A DNA stretch of 39,264 nt. Origin: Snowella sp031396835 (GTDB lineage Bacteria; Cyanobacteriota; Cyanobacteriia; Cyanobacteriales; Microcystaceae). The notes under the pieces are model-generated. The model did not search any database and had not been told where the DNA came from. It saw nothing but the letters and a program-made list of their open reading frames with translations. Both the position numbers and the translations under genes were made by a program. This document shows, one piece after another, positions 1 to 6,978 of the stretch (its first letter is position 1; each line of letters starts with the position of its first letter). The stretch is from contig JANNLO010000032.1 in the NCBI GenBank assembly GCA_031396835.1, positions 1-39,264 of the forward strand. The letters are read 5' to 3'.

Positions 1-77
1 CCTATTTCGTCTATAATTCCTGCTATTATTCCCAAATGGTCTATATCTTGAACATCTATTTGCATTTCTTTTTTCAT
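1..77 (-). CDS. Transposase N-terminus, IS1634/DUF4277-like, cut by the left edge
   Basis: An ATG at 75-77 on the minus strand opens a frame that runs off the window after 25 codons. A purine-rich ribosome site (AAGGTAAG) lies just upstream. The residues DIDHLGIIAGIIDEIG match the DUF4277 start recalled for IS1634-family transposases, which begin with a D/N-LDHLG-(I/L)-V-A-G-I-I-DE-(I/L)-G pattern. The call rests on this short stretch only, and whether the element is intact cannot be seen. The 240 bases between it and the next gene should hold the end of the element, but I could not identify a terminal repeat. Confidence 0.7.
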   Translation of the reverse strand, partial: MKKEMQIDVQDIDHLGIIAGIIDEI

Positions 78-319
78 TTTGCTTACCTTAATTTCATTTA
101 GATTAAAATAACATTTTACAATTTAACCTGCTGAATGTGGGATTAAATTCTCTTTTGGCTCTTAAAAACCGTTAAAAACTCATCGAAAACCAAACCAAAA
201 TAATCCTTCATCATAAAATAACAAAAAATTGACATCACTAATTCTTCAGTCTCTAACTACAAAACAAAAGTAGCGCAGAACTTGCTGATAACGAGTTAAA
301 TATCGATAGAAGGAGTATG

Positions 320-1516
320 TCACATAATGCTATCCCGTTTTCGGGCTTCTTTGTAGGATATTCCCACATTTTGCATCCCCGTGCGCAGTAACTGTCGTTC
401 TAAGAGAGCAAAAAATCGGGCGCGATCGCCACTTCTAACAACAGCTTGATTATGGGCTTCGGCGATCGCAACGGGATAACCATAGCCTTTACTCACTTGA
501 GCTAACATAATTCCGAGAGACTGATCCAACAAATTGCTATCTTCTGCAACCCAAGCGGGAAACTCGATGCGGGCAATTTCAGTTCCCACATTGACATAAC
601 AAAAGTAAATGCGTTGAGATTCAGGATAGAGATCTAAAATTCGAGAAGAACTTTTCCAGAGAGGGCCGCGTTGACCTGGTTCCAGAAAATAACGCCAAAA
701 AGTAGCATCTCGCAGGGGCTCAAAAATTTGGCAGGGAGTTTTTACATCAGCTAAAGCATCACAATAGACAGGACAATTGGGTTGTTCATGGATGCACGCT
801 TGTAATCGCAAAAAATTCATGGCTTCGGAACTACGAGCCGCACTGATATAACCCATCAAGGGAATGTTTTTCTGGCGTAAATTTTCCCAAGCTTCTAAAA
901 TCGGTGGCAAAATTCTTTCTCTTGCTTCTGTTGCTAAACTTTCTAAGAACCAATAAATTAAGGAACCATCAACCATTGCTAAATTTGGCTCACTATGGGG
1001 GCCAGGAGGACTGACCCAACGACAAGCCATTTCTGCCAAACACTGCGCCTCTAAAACTGTTCTTCGGTAACTCATCCATTCTTCGGTACGAATTCCCCAA
1101 TGTTTGGAAATATAAAGGTCTTCACCTCGATAATAAACTTCAGGAATACTATCTAATAAAGGATGTAAATTTTGCCCATAATGCAACATAATTCGACCAA
1201 TATTAATTAAATAACAATAGGCAATTTCATGATTAGAAGGGGCGATTTGGGAACCATCTGTGGCAAAAATACTGTGTTTGGGCGTGGATGCTACCAACAT
1301 TTTGCGGGTTTCTAAGGGTTCGACGGGAATGGCAACCGAAAAAAAGAGGCGATCGCGCCAGAAGTGATATTTTTCAGTTAATTCTTGTTGGTGAGATTGG
1401 GCTAAATCTAATAATTTTTCGGCTTTTTCTAAGCGTTGACGACTGGCCGCGACTTCTTTTTTAAAATGTTGGCCAATTCCTGGCATTTGTCCTGCAAGTT
1501 TATTGAAATCTAACAT
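320..1516 (-). CDS. NurA domain protein (5'-3' nuclease family)
   Basis: The 398-residue protein carries the NurA signature FATDGSQIAPSNHE, with Asp87 as the expected first metal-binding acid, and a second DGS motif (MVDGSLIYWFLE) about 95 residues later. NurA proteins are manganese-dependent nucleases. In archaea they work with the HerA translocase in end resection, and cyanobacteria have stand-alone forms of about this length. No HerA-like gene is in the window, so the partner is unknown. The N-terminus (20-50) looks like a charged helix or short coiled coil. The ATG start has no clear ribosome site. The gene is divergent from the manganese catalase across a 419-base gap. Confidence 0.8.
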   Translation of the reverse strand: MLDFNKLAGQMPGIGQHFKKEVAASRQRLEKAEKLLDLAQSHQQELTEKYHFWRDRLFFSVAIPVEPLETRKMLVASTPKHSIFATDGSQIAPSNHEIAYCYLINIGRIMLHYGQNLHPLLDSIPEVYYRGEDLYISKHWGIRTEEWMSYRRTVLEAQCLAEMACRWVSPPGPHSEPNLAMVDGSLIYWFLESLATEARERILPPILEAWENLRQKNIPLMGYISAARSSEAMNFLRLQACIHEQPNCPVYCDALADVKTPCQIFEPLRDATFWRYFLEPGQRGPLWKSSSRILDLYPESQRIYFCYVNVGTEIARIEFPAWVAEDSNLLDQSLGIMLAQVSKGYGYPVAIAEAHNQAVVRSGDRARFFALLERQLLRTGMQNVGISYKEARKRDSIM

Positions 1517-1935
1517 AAGCTAATTTTATAGCAATTTGCCTGATTTTGCGATCGCGTTTTCAGCAGTTTAATTGCTCAGAATGCTTGAGTTACACTTTTT
1601 CAAAATAGAGAAATTTTGTTGACAGTACGATCAGAAAAAATAAATTCTTAACGTTTTTTCCAAAAAATTCTATATACTTAAAGGATTAAAAATCTGTCGG
1701 CGAAAGAAATATTAATTAAATCTAATAAGCATTCTCTAGCAAGGTATTCACTCTAAAATAAAGCCATGATTTACAGCAATTAATTCGCTATTAATATTTA
1801 AATTTTTATCTCTGTCTATGGATCGAGGTTGTTATTAAATAAACAAATTAGCCTGGTTTTAGAAGCAAGGCATTAAATAAGCTTTTTCGATGCCTAAATT
1901 TCTAATCATCCAGATTATAGAAGGAAAATAAAATC
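1517..1935. other. Divergent intergenic region between nurA-like gene and Mn catalase
   Basis: The 419 bases are AT-rich with no coding sequence that I can support. The catalase ATG is preceded by a good ribosome site (GAAGGA at about -13). A possible promoter for the plus strand is listed separately. If it is used, the catalase mRNA has a leader of nearly 290 nt, so another start site nearer the gene is also possible. Confidence 0.5.
1619..1646 (+). promoter_or_regulatory. Possible sigma-70-type promoter upstream of the Mn catalase
   Basis: A perfect -35 hexamer TTGACA (1619-1624) is followed after 16 bases by TAAATT (1641-1646), a four-of-six match to TATAAT. It reads toward the catalase but lies about 290 bases before its start codon. 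This is a pattern match only. Confidence 0.3.
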
Positions 1936-2649
1936 ATGTTTTTTCACAAAAAAGAACCGATTCAGACCGTTAAAGTTGACGAACCTAATCCTCGGTTTGC
2001 CCAGCTATTGTTAGAGCAATTTGGGGGGGCGACAGGAGAATTAACGGCGGCTTTGCAATACTGGACACAATCTTTTCATTGTGAACATCCTGGAATTCGG
2101 GATATGCTGCAAGATATTGCCCTCGAAGAATTTAGCCACTTAGAAGTTGTGGGGAAACTGATTGAAGCCCATACCAAAAATGTGGATCAAACAGACGTTT
2201 ATAAAAGCACACTTTTTGCGGTACGGGGAGTAGGGCCACATTTGCTTGATAGTCAAGGACAGGCTTGGACTGCCGCTTACGTCAATGAAGGGGGAGATGT
2301 GGTTCGTGACTTGCGTGCCGATATTGGTGCAGAAGCGGGAGCACGACAAACCTATGAAGAGTTAATTAAACTAGCTCCTGATCAAGGAACCAAAAAAACG
2401 CTCGTTTATCTCCTAACCCGCGAGATTTCCCATACCGAAATGTTTATGCGTGCCTTGGATTCTTTGGGTAAATTGACCGAACCCTTATTTGGCAATATCC
2501 CACCCGATAGCACGGTGAATATTTACTACAATCTGTCCCAAGATGGTCATGATGAACGTGGCCCTTGGAACTCAGAACCAGATTTCCGATATATTGCTGA
2601 TCCGTTAAAAAATCATGAAGAGATGGCAAAATTACCTGTATCTAAGTAG
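1936..2649 (+). CDS. Manganese catalase (non-haem, dimanganese)
   Basis: The 237-residue ferritin-like four-helix protein should dismutate hydrogen peroxide at a dimanganese centre in the cytoplasm. The expected ligand set is present: Glu35 (ATGELTAALQY), Glu65 and His68 (ALEEFSHLE), Glu133 (GAEAGAR) and His166 (REISHTEMF), the E-E-H-E-H order of characterised Mn catalases. The length is at the short end, as in KatN-like forms. The start follows a strong AAGGA ribosome site. A hairpin terminator follows the gene. It appears monocistronic; the fructosamine-kinase remnant begins 189 bases downstream. Confidence 0.93.
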   Translation: MFFHKKEPIQTVKVDEPNPRFAQLLLEQFGGATGELTAALQYWTQSFHCEHPGIRDMLQDIALEEFSHLEVVGKLIEAHTKNVDQTDVYKSTLFAVRGVGPHLLDSQGQAWTAAYVNEGGDVVRDLRADIGAEAGARQTYEELIKLAPDQGTKKTLVYLLTREISHTEMFMRALDSLGKLTEPLFGNIPPDSTVNIYYNLSQDGHDERGPWNSEPDFRYIADPLKNHEEMAKLPVSK

Positions 2650-2714
2650 TTTTTGTCCCTAAACTTTTCCTGACCTGATTTCATTGGCAATATTTTCATT
2701 AAACATTCTTATTC

Positions 2715-2752
2715 AATAGCTCTTTCAGGCTTGATTGCAGGGAAGAGTTATT
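2715..2752 (+). terminator. Intrinsic terminator after the Mn catalase gene
   Basis: Arms AATAGCTCTT (2715-2724) and AAGAGTTATT (2743-2752) form a 10-bp stem with one G-U pair. An AT-rich tract with a T run follows. The position, 66 bases past the stop codon, fits a factor-independent terminator. Confidence 0.65.
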
Positions 2753-2838
2753 TATTTTTAGTAAATTTTGACGAGAACCTAGGGCAAATTACGTAAACTG
2801 AAATTTAATACAGGATACTTTTTAGGAGTATTAAATCT

Positions 2839-2946
2839 ATGTGGAATGCGATCGCCGAGCAAATTAGTCAAACTATTCAACAACCCTTTAAAATTCAACA
2901 AAAACGGTTTTTGAGGGGCGGTTGTATTAATATTGACTTTATCTAA
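2839..2946 (+). pseudogene. Fructosamine-kinase-family gene, 5' remnant only
   Basis: A 35-codon frame starts at an ATG with a well-placed AGGAG ribosome site (2824-2828). It reads MWNAIAEQISQTI, then PFKIQQKR, then GGCIN before stopping. This matches the start of cyanobacterial fructosamine kinases (ketosamine-3-kinases, APH fold), whose first 30 or so residues end in the nucleotide-loop motif GGGCIN. Here the loop reads LRGGCIN and the frame ends five residues later. Nothing of the remaining roughly 250 residues is visible in the 150 bases before the next gene. I read this as a gene deleted after its first tenth that still has its translation start. Confidence 0.7.
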
Positions 2947-3095
2947 CAATCTTTCTTTTGTATTTATATTCTTTTTCTTTCTAACTTTTATTCATTAATG
3001 TTGAGTTAGGTAAAATTTAATTTGCCTACTACTTTTGTTGACAAAATTATTTCTTTAATTCCATTTTTTATTATCATGTCAGGTAATTTTTTTAA

Positions 3096-3572
3096 TCAAA
3101 CTAACCTTTCAGCAGCATTAGCTAATTCAGAAGCAACTCGATCAGAATAGGGTTTAATTAACCACCAAATAAAGGGAGAAAGCCAACCGCGCAATGTCAC
3201 AGAATAAGAAATATAAGTTCCACAAACTGCCGATTCAATTTGATAGGTAATCTTTTGTTCCATGCCTGGAATTGCTAAAACTCGCAAACTCAATAATTCA
3301 CCAGGTCTAACATTTTCCACAAAAAGACGAATAGGAATCGGGGTAAATCGCGTTACTGCTTGGTAAATCAAACCAGGTTTTGCCAGCAATCCCAAAGGAA
3401 CATTGGTTTTAGAAAAAAGAGGATGCCAAGAAACATCGGCAAGATTGACAATTTTTCGCCAAAGAACGTCCACTGGAGCTGTACTGATTACTCTATAGGT
3501 TTTATAACAAGAAAAACTACAGAATAATTTTCCCTGAGCTGCAATTAATTTGAATGAAAAATTTAGAATCAC
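3096..3572 (-). CDS. SRPBCC (START/polyketide-cyclase-like) family protein
   Basis: The protein has 158 residues from the chosen start. The stretch STAPVDVLWRKIVNLADVSWHPLF is a typical first strand and helix of the SRPBCC fold, a deep hydrophobic cavity for lipids or other small molecules, and the C-terminal amphipathic helix (RVASELANAAERL) also fits. The start is decided by the ribosome site: AGGAG at about 3578-3585 lies seven bases before a GTG at 3570-3572, whereas the upstream in-frame GTG codons overlap that site. The family does not reveal a substrate. The gene faces away from hemF. Confidence 0.7.
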   Translation of the reverse strand: MILNFSFKLIAAQGKLFCSFSCYKTYRVISTAPVDVLWRKIVNLADVSWHPLFSKTNVPLGLLAKPGLIYQAVTRFTPIPIRLFVENVRPGELLSLRVLAIPGMEQKITYQIESAVCGTYISYSVTLRGWLSPFIWWLIKPYSDRVASELANAAERLV

Positions 3573-3788
3573 TTGAAGTCTCCTCACCACTCATCTAAAA
3601 TCAGGAAATAGTCCTAACATTTGATAAGCATTCTTAACTATTATATTAAGATTACAGCGTCTATGTTTACCGAAAGGTTCCAGCAGGCGTAAAGTAATAA
3701 AAGTGACAACGATTCTTTTTCTGGAAAAACTTTGATTAAATCAAGACCAATCCAAAATAATTACAATTAACGACAAAATATTGACATT

Positions 3789-4817
3789 ATGACCGCCTTA
3801 ATCAACGATACCCAATCTTCCGTAAAAAGCTTTCTCCCTCCAACTAATGCAAAACAACGTGTTAGCCAATTCATGAAGGATTTACAAGATGAAATTTGCC
3901 AGGGATTAGAAGCTTTAGATGGTGTTGGCAAGTTTCGAGAAGATAGTTGGGAAAGGGAAGAAGGCGGTGGCGGGCGATCGCGGGTATTACAAAATGGCAA
4001 TTTCTTAGAACAAGGTGGAGTCAACTTTTCTGAAGTTTGGGGAAAAGAATTACCGCCCTCTATTTTAAAACAACGTCCTGAAGCGGCTGGTCACGATTTT
4101 TATGCCACAGGAACATCAATGGTATTGCATCCCCACAATCCCTATGTGCCGACCGTACATTTAAATTATCGCTATTTTGAAGCGGGTCCCGTTTGGTGGT
4201 TTGGTGGTGGCATTGATTTAACGCCCTATTATCCCTTTGCAGAAGATGCGGCTGCTTTTCACCGTACTTTAAAAAAGGCTTGCGATCAAACCAACCCCGA
4301 ATTTTATCCTGTTTTTAAACATTGGTGTGATGAATATTTTTATCTAAATCATCGTCAAGAAATGCGAGGAATTGGTGGAATTTTCTTTGATTATCAAGAT
4401 GGAAAATCGCCAATTTATCGTGGCCCTCATCCCGACAAAGCGGCTTCTCTTTATAGCAATCAATTACCCACTTTTAATCCTCTCAGTTGGGAAGAATTAT
4501 TTAATTTTGCTCAAAATTGTGGTCAAGCCTTTTTACCTGCTTATGCTCCCATTGTAGAAAAACGACGTAACACCGAATACAGCGATCGCCAACGTCAGTT
4601 TCAACTCTATCGACGCGGGCGTTATGTAGAATTTAATTTAGTCTATGATCGAGGCACAATTTTTGGGCTACAAACCAATGGCCGTACCGAATCAATTCTT
4701 ATGTCTTTACCGCCTTTAGTACGTTGGGAATATTGCTATACACCTGAACCAAATAGCCCCGAAGCCGAATTAACAGAACGATTTTTAGTGCCTCAAGATT
4801 GGGTTAATTGGAAGTAG
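3789..4817 (+). CDS. hemF: Oxygen-dependent coproporphyrinogen III oxidase
   Basis: HemF oxidatively decarboxylates coproporphyrinogen III to protoporphyrinogen IX in the haem and chlorophyll pathway, using molecular oxygen. The 342-residue protein is full length for the family and carries its signature blocks: GTSMVLHPHNPYVPTVH, YRYFEAGPVWWFGGGIDLTP and HCDEYFY-type residues, plus the conserved C-terminal FNLVYDRGTIFGLQTNGR. The ATG start has no clear ribosome site, common in cyanobacteria. No haem-pathway gene is adjacent. An AT-rich inverted repeat follows the stop codon. Confidence 0.97.
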   Translation: MTALINDTQSSVKSFLPPTNAKQRVSQFMKDLQDEICQGLEALDGVGKFREDSWEREEGGGGRSRVLQNGNFLEQGGVNFSEVWGKELPPSILKQRPEAAGHDFYATGTSMVLHPHNPYVPTVHLNYRYFEAGPVWWFGGGIDLTPYYPFAEDAAAFHRTLKKACDQTNPEFYPVFKHWCDEYFYLNHRQEMRGIGGIFFDYQDGKSPIYRGPHPDKAASLYSNQLPTFNPLSWEELFNFAQNCGQAFLPAYAPIVEKRRNTEYSDRQRQFQLYRRGRYVEFNLVYDRGTIFGLQTNGRTESILMSLPPLVRWEYCYTPEPNSPEAELTERFLVPQDWVNWK

Positions 4818-4836
4818 TTAAGTCAAGTTTGTAGTG

Positions 4837-4873
4837 TTATTGATTGTTTACTTTTAGTCATAAAAATCAATAA
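4837..4873 (+). terminator. Possible terminator after hemF
   Basis: A perfect 9-base inverted repeat, TTATTGATT (4837-4845) and AATCAATAA (4865-4873), lies 20 bases past the hemF stop. The stem is AT-rich and has no clean T tract, so termination strength is doubtful. Confidence 0.35.
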
Positions 4874-4970
4874 TAATTGAGTTTGATTGAGTAAATAAAA
4901 AGCAATGATGACTAACATAAAAAGCTAAAATTAAGATCATTTGTTGGCTGTTTTTTCTTTTCAAAATCAA

Positions 4971-5765
4971 TCATAACCAATCATCTTCATCGTCTTCTAA
5001 ATTAACTGGTTGCACAGAACGCAAAGGAGGATTAATAACTCGATAATTAGCATCTCTAACTTGATTAGAAACAGGCGGTTTTGGGGTTTGTTTTTGGGGA
5101 TTGCGATCGCCCTGTTCACGGTAAGTATAAGAATAAATTGTGCCTTGTTGAGAACTCGTTTTTGGTTCTTGGGCAACTTCAAAGCGTTTGAGATCTTCTT
5201 CTTTTAAGCGAGGTTCGGGTTGGCTATCTTCAACAAAATATACTGGAGGACGGGAAACCAAAGGCGGATCTAAAGGGACTTCAACAGTTACTCGTCTGGG
5301 AGATTCAACCGATTCAGGATGGCCAGCAATATCTATAACAGATTTTGAAGAAGTCGTTTCTGCGGGTGACGGTTCATCATTCCAATCATCAATTTCGGGA
5401 ATTGGATCTTCCCATTGCCATTGGGGATTTGTTGGAGTTTGAATTCTTGTTTTTGCTTCAGTGACTGGAGGTGGTTCAGGGGAGGGCGATCGTGGAGAAG
5501 GTGTTGGGCGAGAACGGGGACGAGGGGAAGAAGGAGGTGCGGTTGAAATAACGGGTCTGGCGATCGCGCTTAAAGCTTGCAAAATAAGACTTGTCATCAT
5601 ACCCGCAAAAATGAAGAGAATCACCCACAATCCCAAAGGAAAAGTTAGGCTTAATAAAGCTGTTTTAACGCCATTACCTAACAAAAAAAGCGTCATGGGT
5701 TGCTGATTTTGCAGAAAAAAGACAAACCCTGAGCTTAAGATCACTAAAATAATGAGCCATCGCAT
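4971..5765 (-). CDS. LapA-like (DUF1049) membrane protein with long acidic, proline-rich tail
   Basis: Residues 1-20 (MRWLIILVILSSGFVFFLQN) and about 34-64 form two membrane helices. The intervening NQQP...LFLLGN pattern resembles LapA/DUF1049 proteins. The remaining 200 residues are cytoplasmic or periplasmic, rich in Pro, Ser, Glu and Arg (for example SPRPRSRPTPSPRSPSPEP), and probably disordered, ending in the acidic DDEDDWL. The tail makes the protein more than twice the usual LapA length. No function can be assigned beyond a membrane-anchored scaffold or envelope protein. The accessory block begins just upstream of its start codon. Confidence 0.6.
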   Translation of the reverse strand: MRWLIILVILSSGFVFFLQNQQPMTLFLLGNGVKTALLSLTFPLGLWVILFIFAGMMTSLILQALSAIARPVISTAPPSSPRPRSRPTPSPRSPSPEPPPVTEAKTRIQTPTNPQWQWEDPIPEIDDWNDEPSPAETTSSKSVIDIAGHPESVESPRRVTVEVPLDPPLVSRPPVYFVEDSQPEPRLKEEDLKRFEVAQEPKTSSQQGTIYSYTYREQGDRNPQKQTPKPPVSNQVRDANYRVINPPLRSVQPVNLEDDEDDWL

Positions 5766-5795
5766 AACCTAAATTCCTTTTTTAACTCTTTTTAT

Positions 5796-5834
5796 TGCTT
5801 TTACAAAGGATTATAACCAAATATAACTCGAAAT
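5796..5834 (-). repeat. Degenerate direct copy of the 3' end of the 10631-10852 gene (left boundary of the accessory block)
   Basis: On the minus strand these 39 bases match positions 10658-10696 at 32 of 39 bases without gaps, in the same orientation. Shared words include ATTTCG, GTTATAT, TGGTTA and AATCCT. The copy has no coding frame of its own. It lies between the LapA-like gene and the dioxygenase remnant, so the two copies bracket the biosynthetic block. Confidence 0.7.
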
Positions 5835-5856
5835 TCTGGTGGTAATTTGTTATCTT

Positions 5857-6174
5857 TTACTTAGTCGAAGCAGAGATACGCTTCTTTGCCAATTTTTCTG
5901 TATATCTATTGTACCCAAAACGATCTTCCCCTCTGAGCAGAACGGCCCTCCACTTATCTAAATTAATATTCTTCACCTTTGCAAACCTGTTACGATGGAA
6001 CGTTTCTAACATTTTTTTTGTGTAAATACGAGTGCTAGTGGTGGCAATCCGTCCATTCAATCCCCATCGTGAGTTATCAGTCGTATTTTTGAGGGAACCA
6101 TGAATGACTCGTTCTGTAAATAGATAAAATTGTCCAGCTTTTATTTGATTATGGTAGGAGCTATCATGACTGGC
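5857..6174 (-). pseudogene. Phytanoyl-CoA-dioxygenase-type Fe(II)/2-oxoglutarate enzyme, C-terminal remnant
   Basis: An open frame of 105 codons without a credible start codon reads AGQFYLFTERVIHGS, then NSRWGLNGRI. This is the C-terminal part of the PhyH/SyrP/SyrB2 family: His25 of the frame (VIHGS) would be the second iron-binding His and Arg36 (NSRWG) the 2-oxoglutarate-binding Arg. The HxD/HxG half of the active site is absent. The frame overlaps the last 34 bases of the methyltransferase gene, whose own C-terminus looks complete, so the first two thirds of the dioxygenase have been lost. A TTG at 6058-6060 could start a 67-residue product lacking even the His. Family members hydroxylate or halogenate amino acids, which would suit the neighbouring genes. 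Confidence 0.7.
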
Positions 6175-6857
6175 TTATCCCAATAGGGACAACTTTTTGG
6201 GGGATTCACGGAAAAGAGTATTGCACTAATCTTGGTAAAGCCAAGTTTATTTAAAAATTGACTATGATCGGGCGTTAGTTCCATCATGCCGGAATACTCA
6301 GTATACACACCTCCTTTTTTCAGAAGACGATAGGCGTGTTTAACAAAGTCAGTGTGCCAATACTTGTAGTCATTTTCACTCAAAACAGCGGGATCAAATA
6401 AAATTCCGTCAAAACTCTCATTTGGTAGTGAATCAACGACCTCTTGCCACAATCCAAAGATAGGTGTTACTTTGTGTTTTGCTTGCCGCGCAAACTCTTC
6501 AAGTTTTCTAAAAACGTCAGAATTGGCTTCTATTATAAAATGCTCTTCAATTTTATGTTGCTGTATGTATCCTGCTGAGATACCAAGACCGAATCCAACC
6601 TCAAGAATGGTTCCTCCCTTGGATGTAGCAATCTTGGCAAGTTCCCTCATTAAAGGCTCTTCCCATCTCTCCATAACTGAACGGTTCAGTATTTCCAACC
6701 TGTCCTCGCTAATTTTAGCTGGAGCGTCTTTCCAATCACTGGGACGCTTAGGGAATACTCTGTTCTTAAGTTTTTTATTTAAATCATCCTCAGTTAGGAT
6801 ACCCAATTCTACCGAGGATGGCCTTTCATTTTTTTGATTTGGTAATTCTAGTTCCAT
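6141..6857 (-). CDS. Guanidinoacetate-N-methyltransferase-like SAM methyltransferase
   Basis: The 238-residue class I methyltransferase resembles vertebrate GAMT along residues 58-238. It shares VMERWE-P, SKGGTILEVGFGLGIS (SAM motif I, 84-92), the EEHFIIEAN motif (Glu110 for the ribose), HKVTPIFGLWQ, FDGILFDP, YRLLKKGGVYTEYS and a C-terminal MIAPTIIK like GAMT's MITPLVTK. GAMT's two acids that hold the guanidino group (Glu45 and Asp134) align with Glu66 and Asp155 here. A guanidino-bearing substrate is therefore likely. Creatine synthesis is not suggested, because no amidinotransferase is present and the neighbours belong to cyclic-guanidine chemistry. The ATG follows an AAGGAA ribosome site. 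The first 55 residues are an extra charged segment. Third complete gene after the putative ATP-grasp gene in the minus-strand set. Confidence 0.8.
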   Translation of the reverse strand: MELELPNQKNERPSSVELGILTEDDLNKKLKNRVFPKRPSDWKDAPAKISEDRLEILNRSVMERWEEPLMRELAKIATSKGGTILEVGFGLGISAGYIQQHKIEEHFIIEANSDVFRKLEEFARQAKHKVTPIFGLWQEVVDSLPNESFDGILFDPAVLSENDYKYWHTDFVKHAYRLLKKGGVYTEYSGMMELTPDHSQFLNKLGFTKISAILFSVNPPKSCPYWDKPVMIAPTIIK

Positions 6858-6884
6858 GTGTTTTTATTCCTTTTTTGATTTTTT

Positions 6885-6965
6885 ACAACTTCACCGATCG
6901 TCCTTCAAAGTTCCAGCAACCGCGAACTTTGGCTGAATAACAGCCATTTTCTATGCCGAAGTTGT
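6885..6965 (-). other. Possible structured RNA in the cyclase-methyltransferase gap
   Basis: The 121-base intercistronic gap holds three nested inverted repeats. The outer pair is ACAACTTC (6885-6892) with GAAGTTGT (6958-6965). Inside lie a perfect 8-bp stem, CAAAGTTC (6906-6913) with GAACTTTG (6924-6931), and a 5-bp stem, GGCTG (6931-6935) with CAGCC (6941-6945). Together they could form a three-way junction in the mRNA just before the methyltransferase ribosome site. It does not match a riboswitch class I know. An RNA-processing site, an attenuator or a mobile remnant are all possible. Confidence 0.4.
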
Positions 6966-6978
6966 TGTAACGGAGTAG

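Noticed and set aside
3573..3590. Earlier GTG start for the SRPBCC gene
   Set aside because: It would place the start codon on or before the AGGAG ribosome site that fits the GTG at 3572.
5010..5706. Plus-strand frames opposite the LapA-like gene
   Set aside because: They are low-complexity antisense shadows of the proline- and arginine-rich tail with no start signals or family resemblance.
5857..6060. A 67-residue stand-alone protein starting at the TTG at 6060
   Set aside because: The same frame continues upstream with clear PhyH-family residues including the iron His, so the TTG is internal to a gene remnant.
6900..6950. Guanidine-II (mini-ykkC) riboswitch, suggested by two adjacent hairpins in a guanidine-related operon
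   Set aside because: That class needs ACGR loops. The loops here (minus strand GCGGTTGCTG and TTATT) do not fit.
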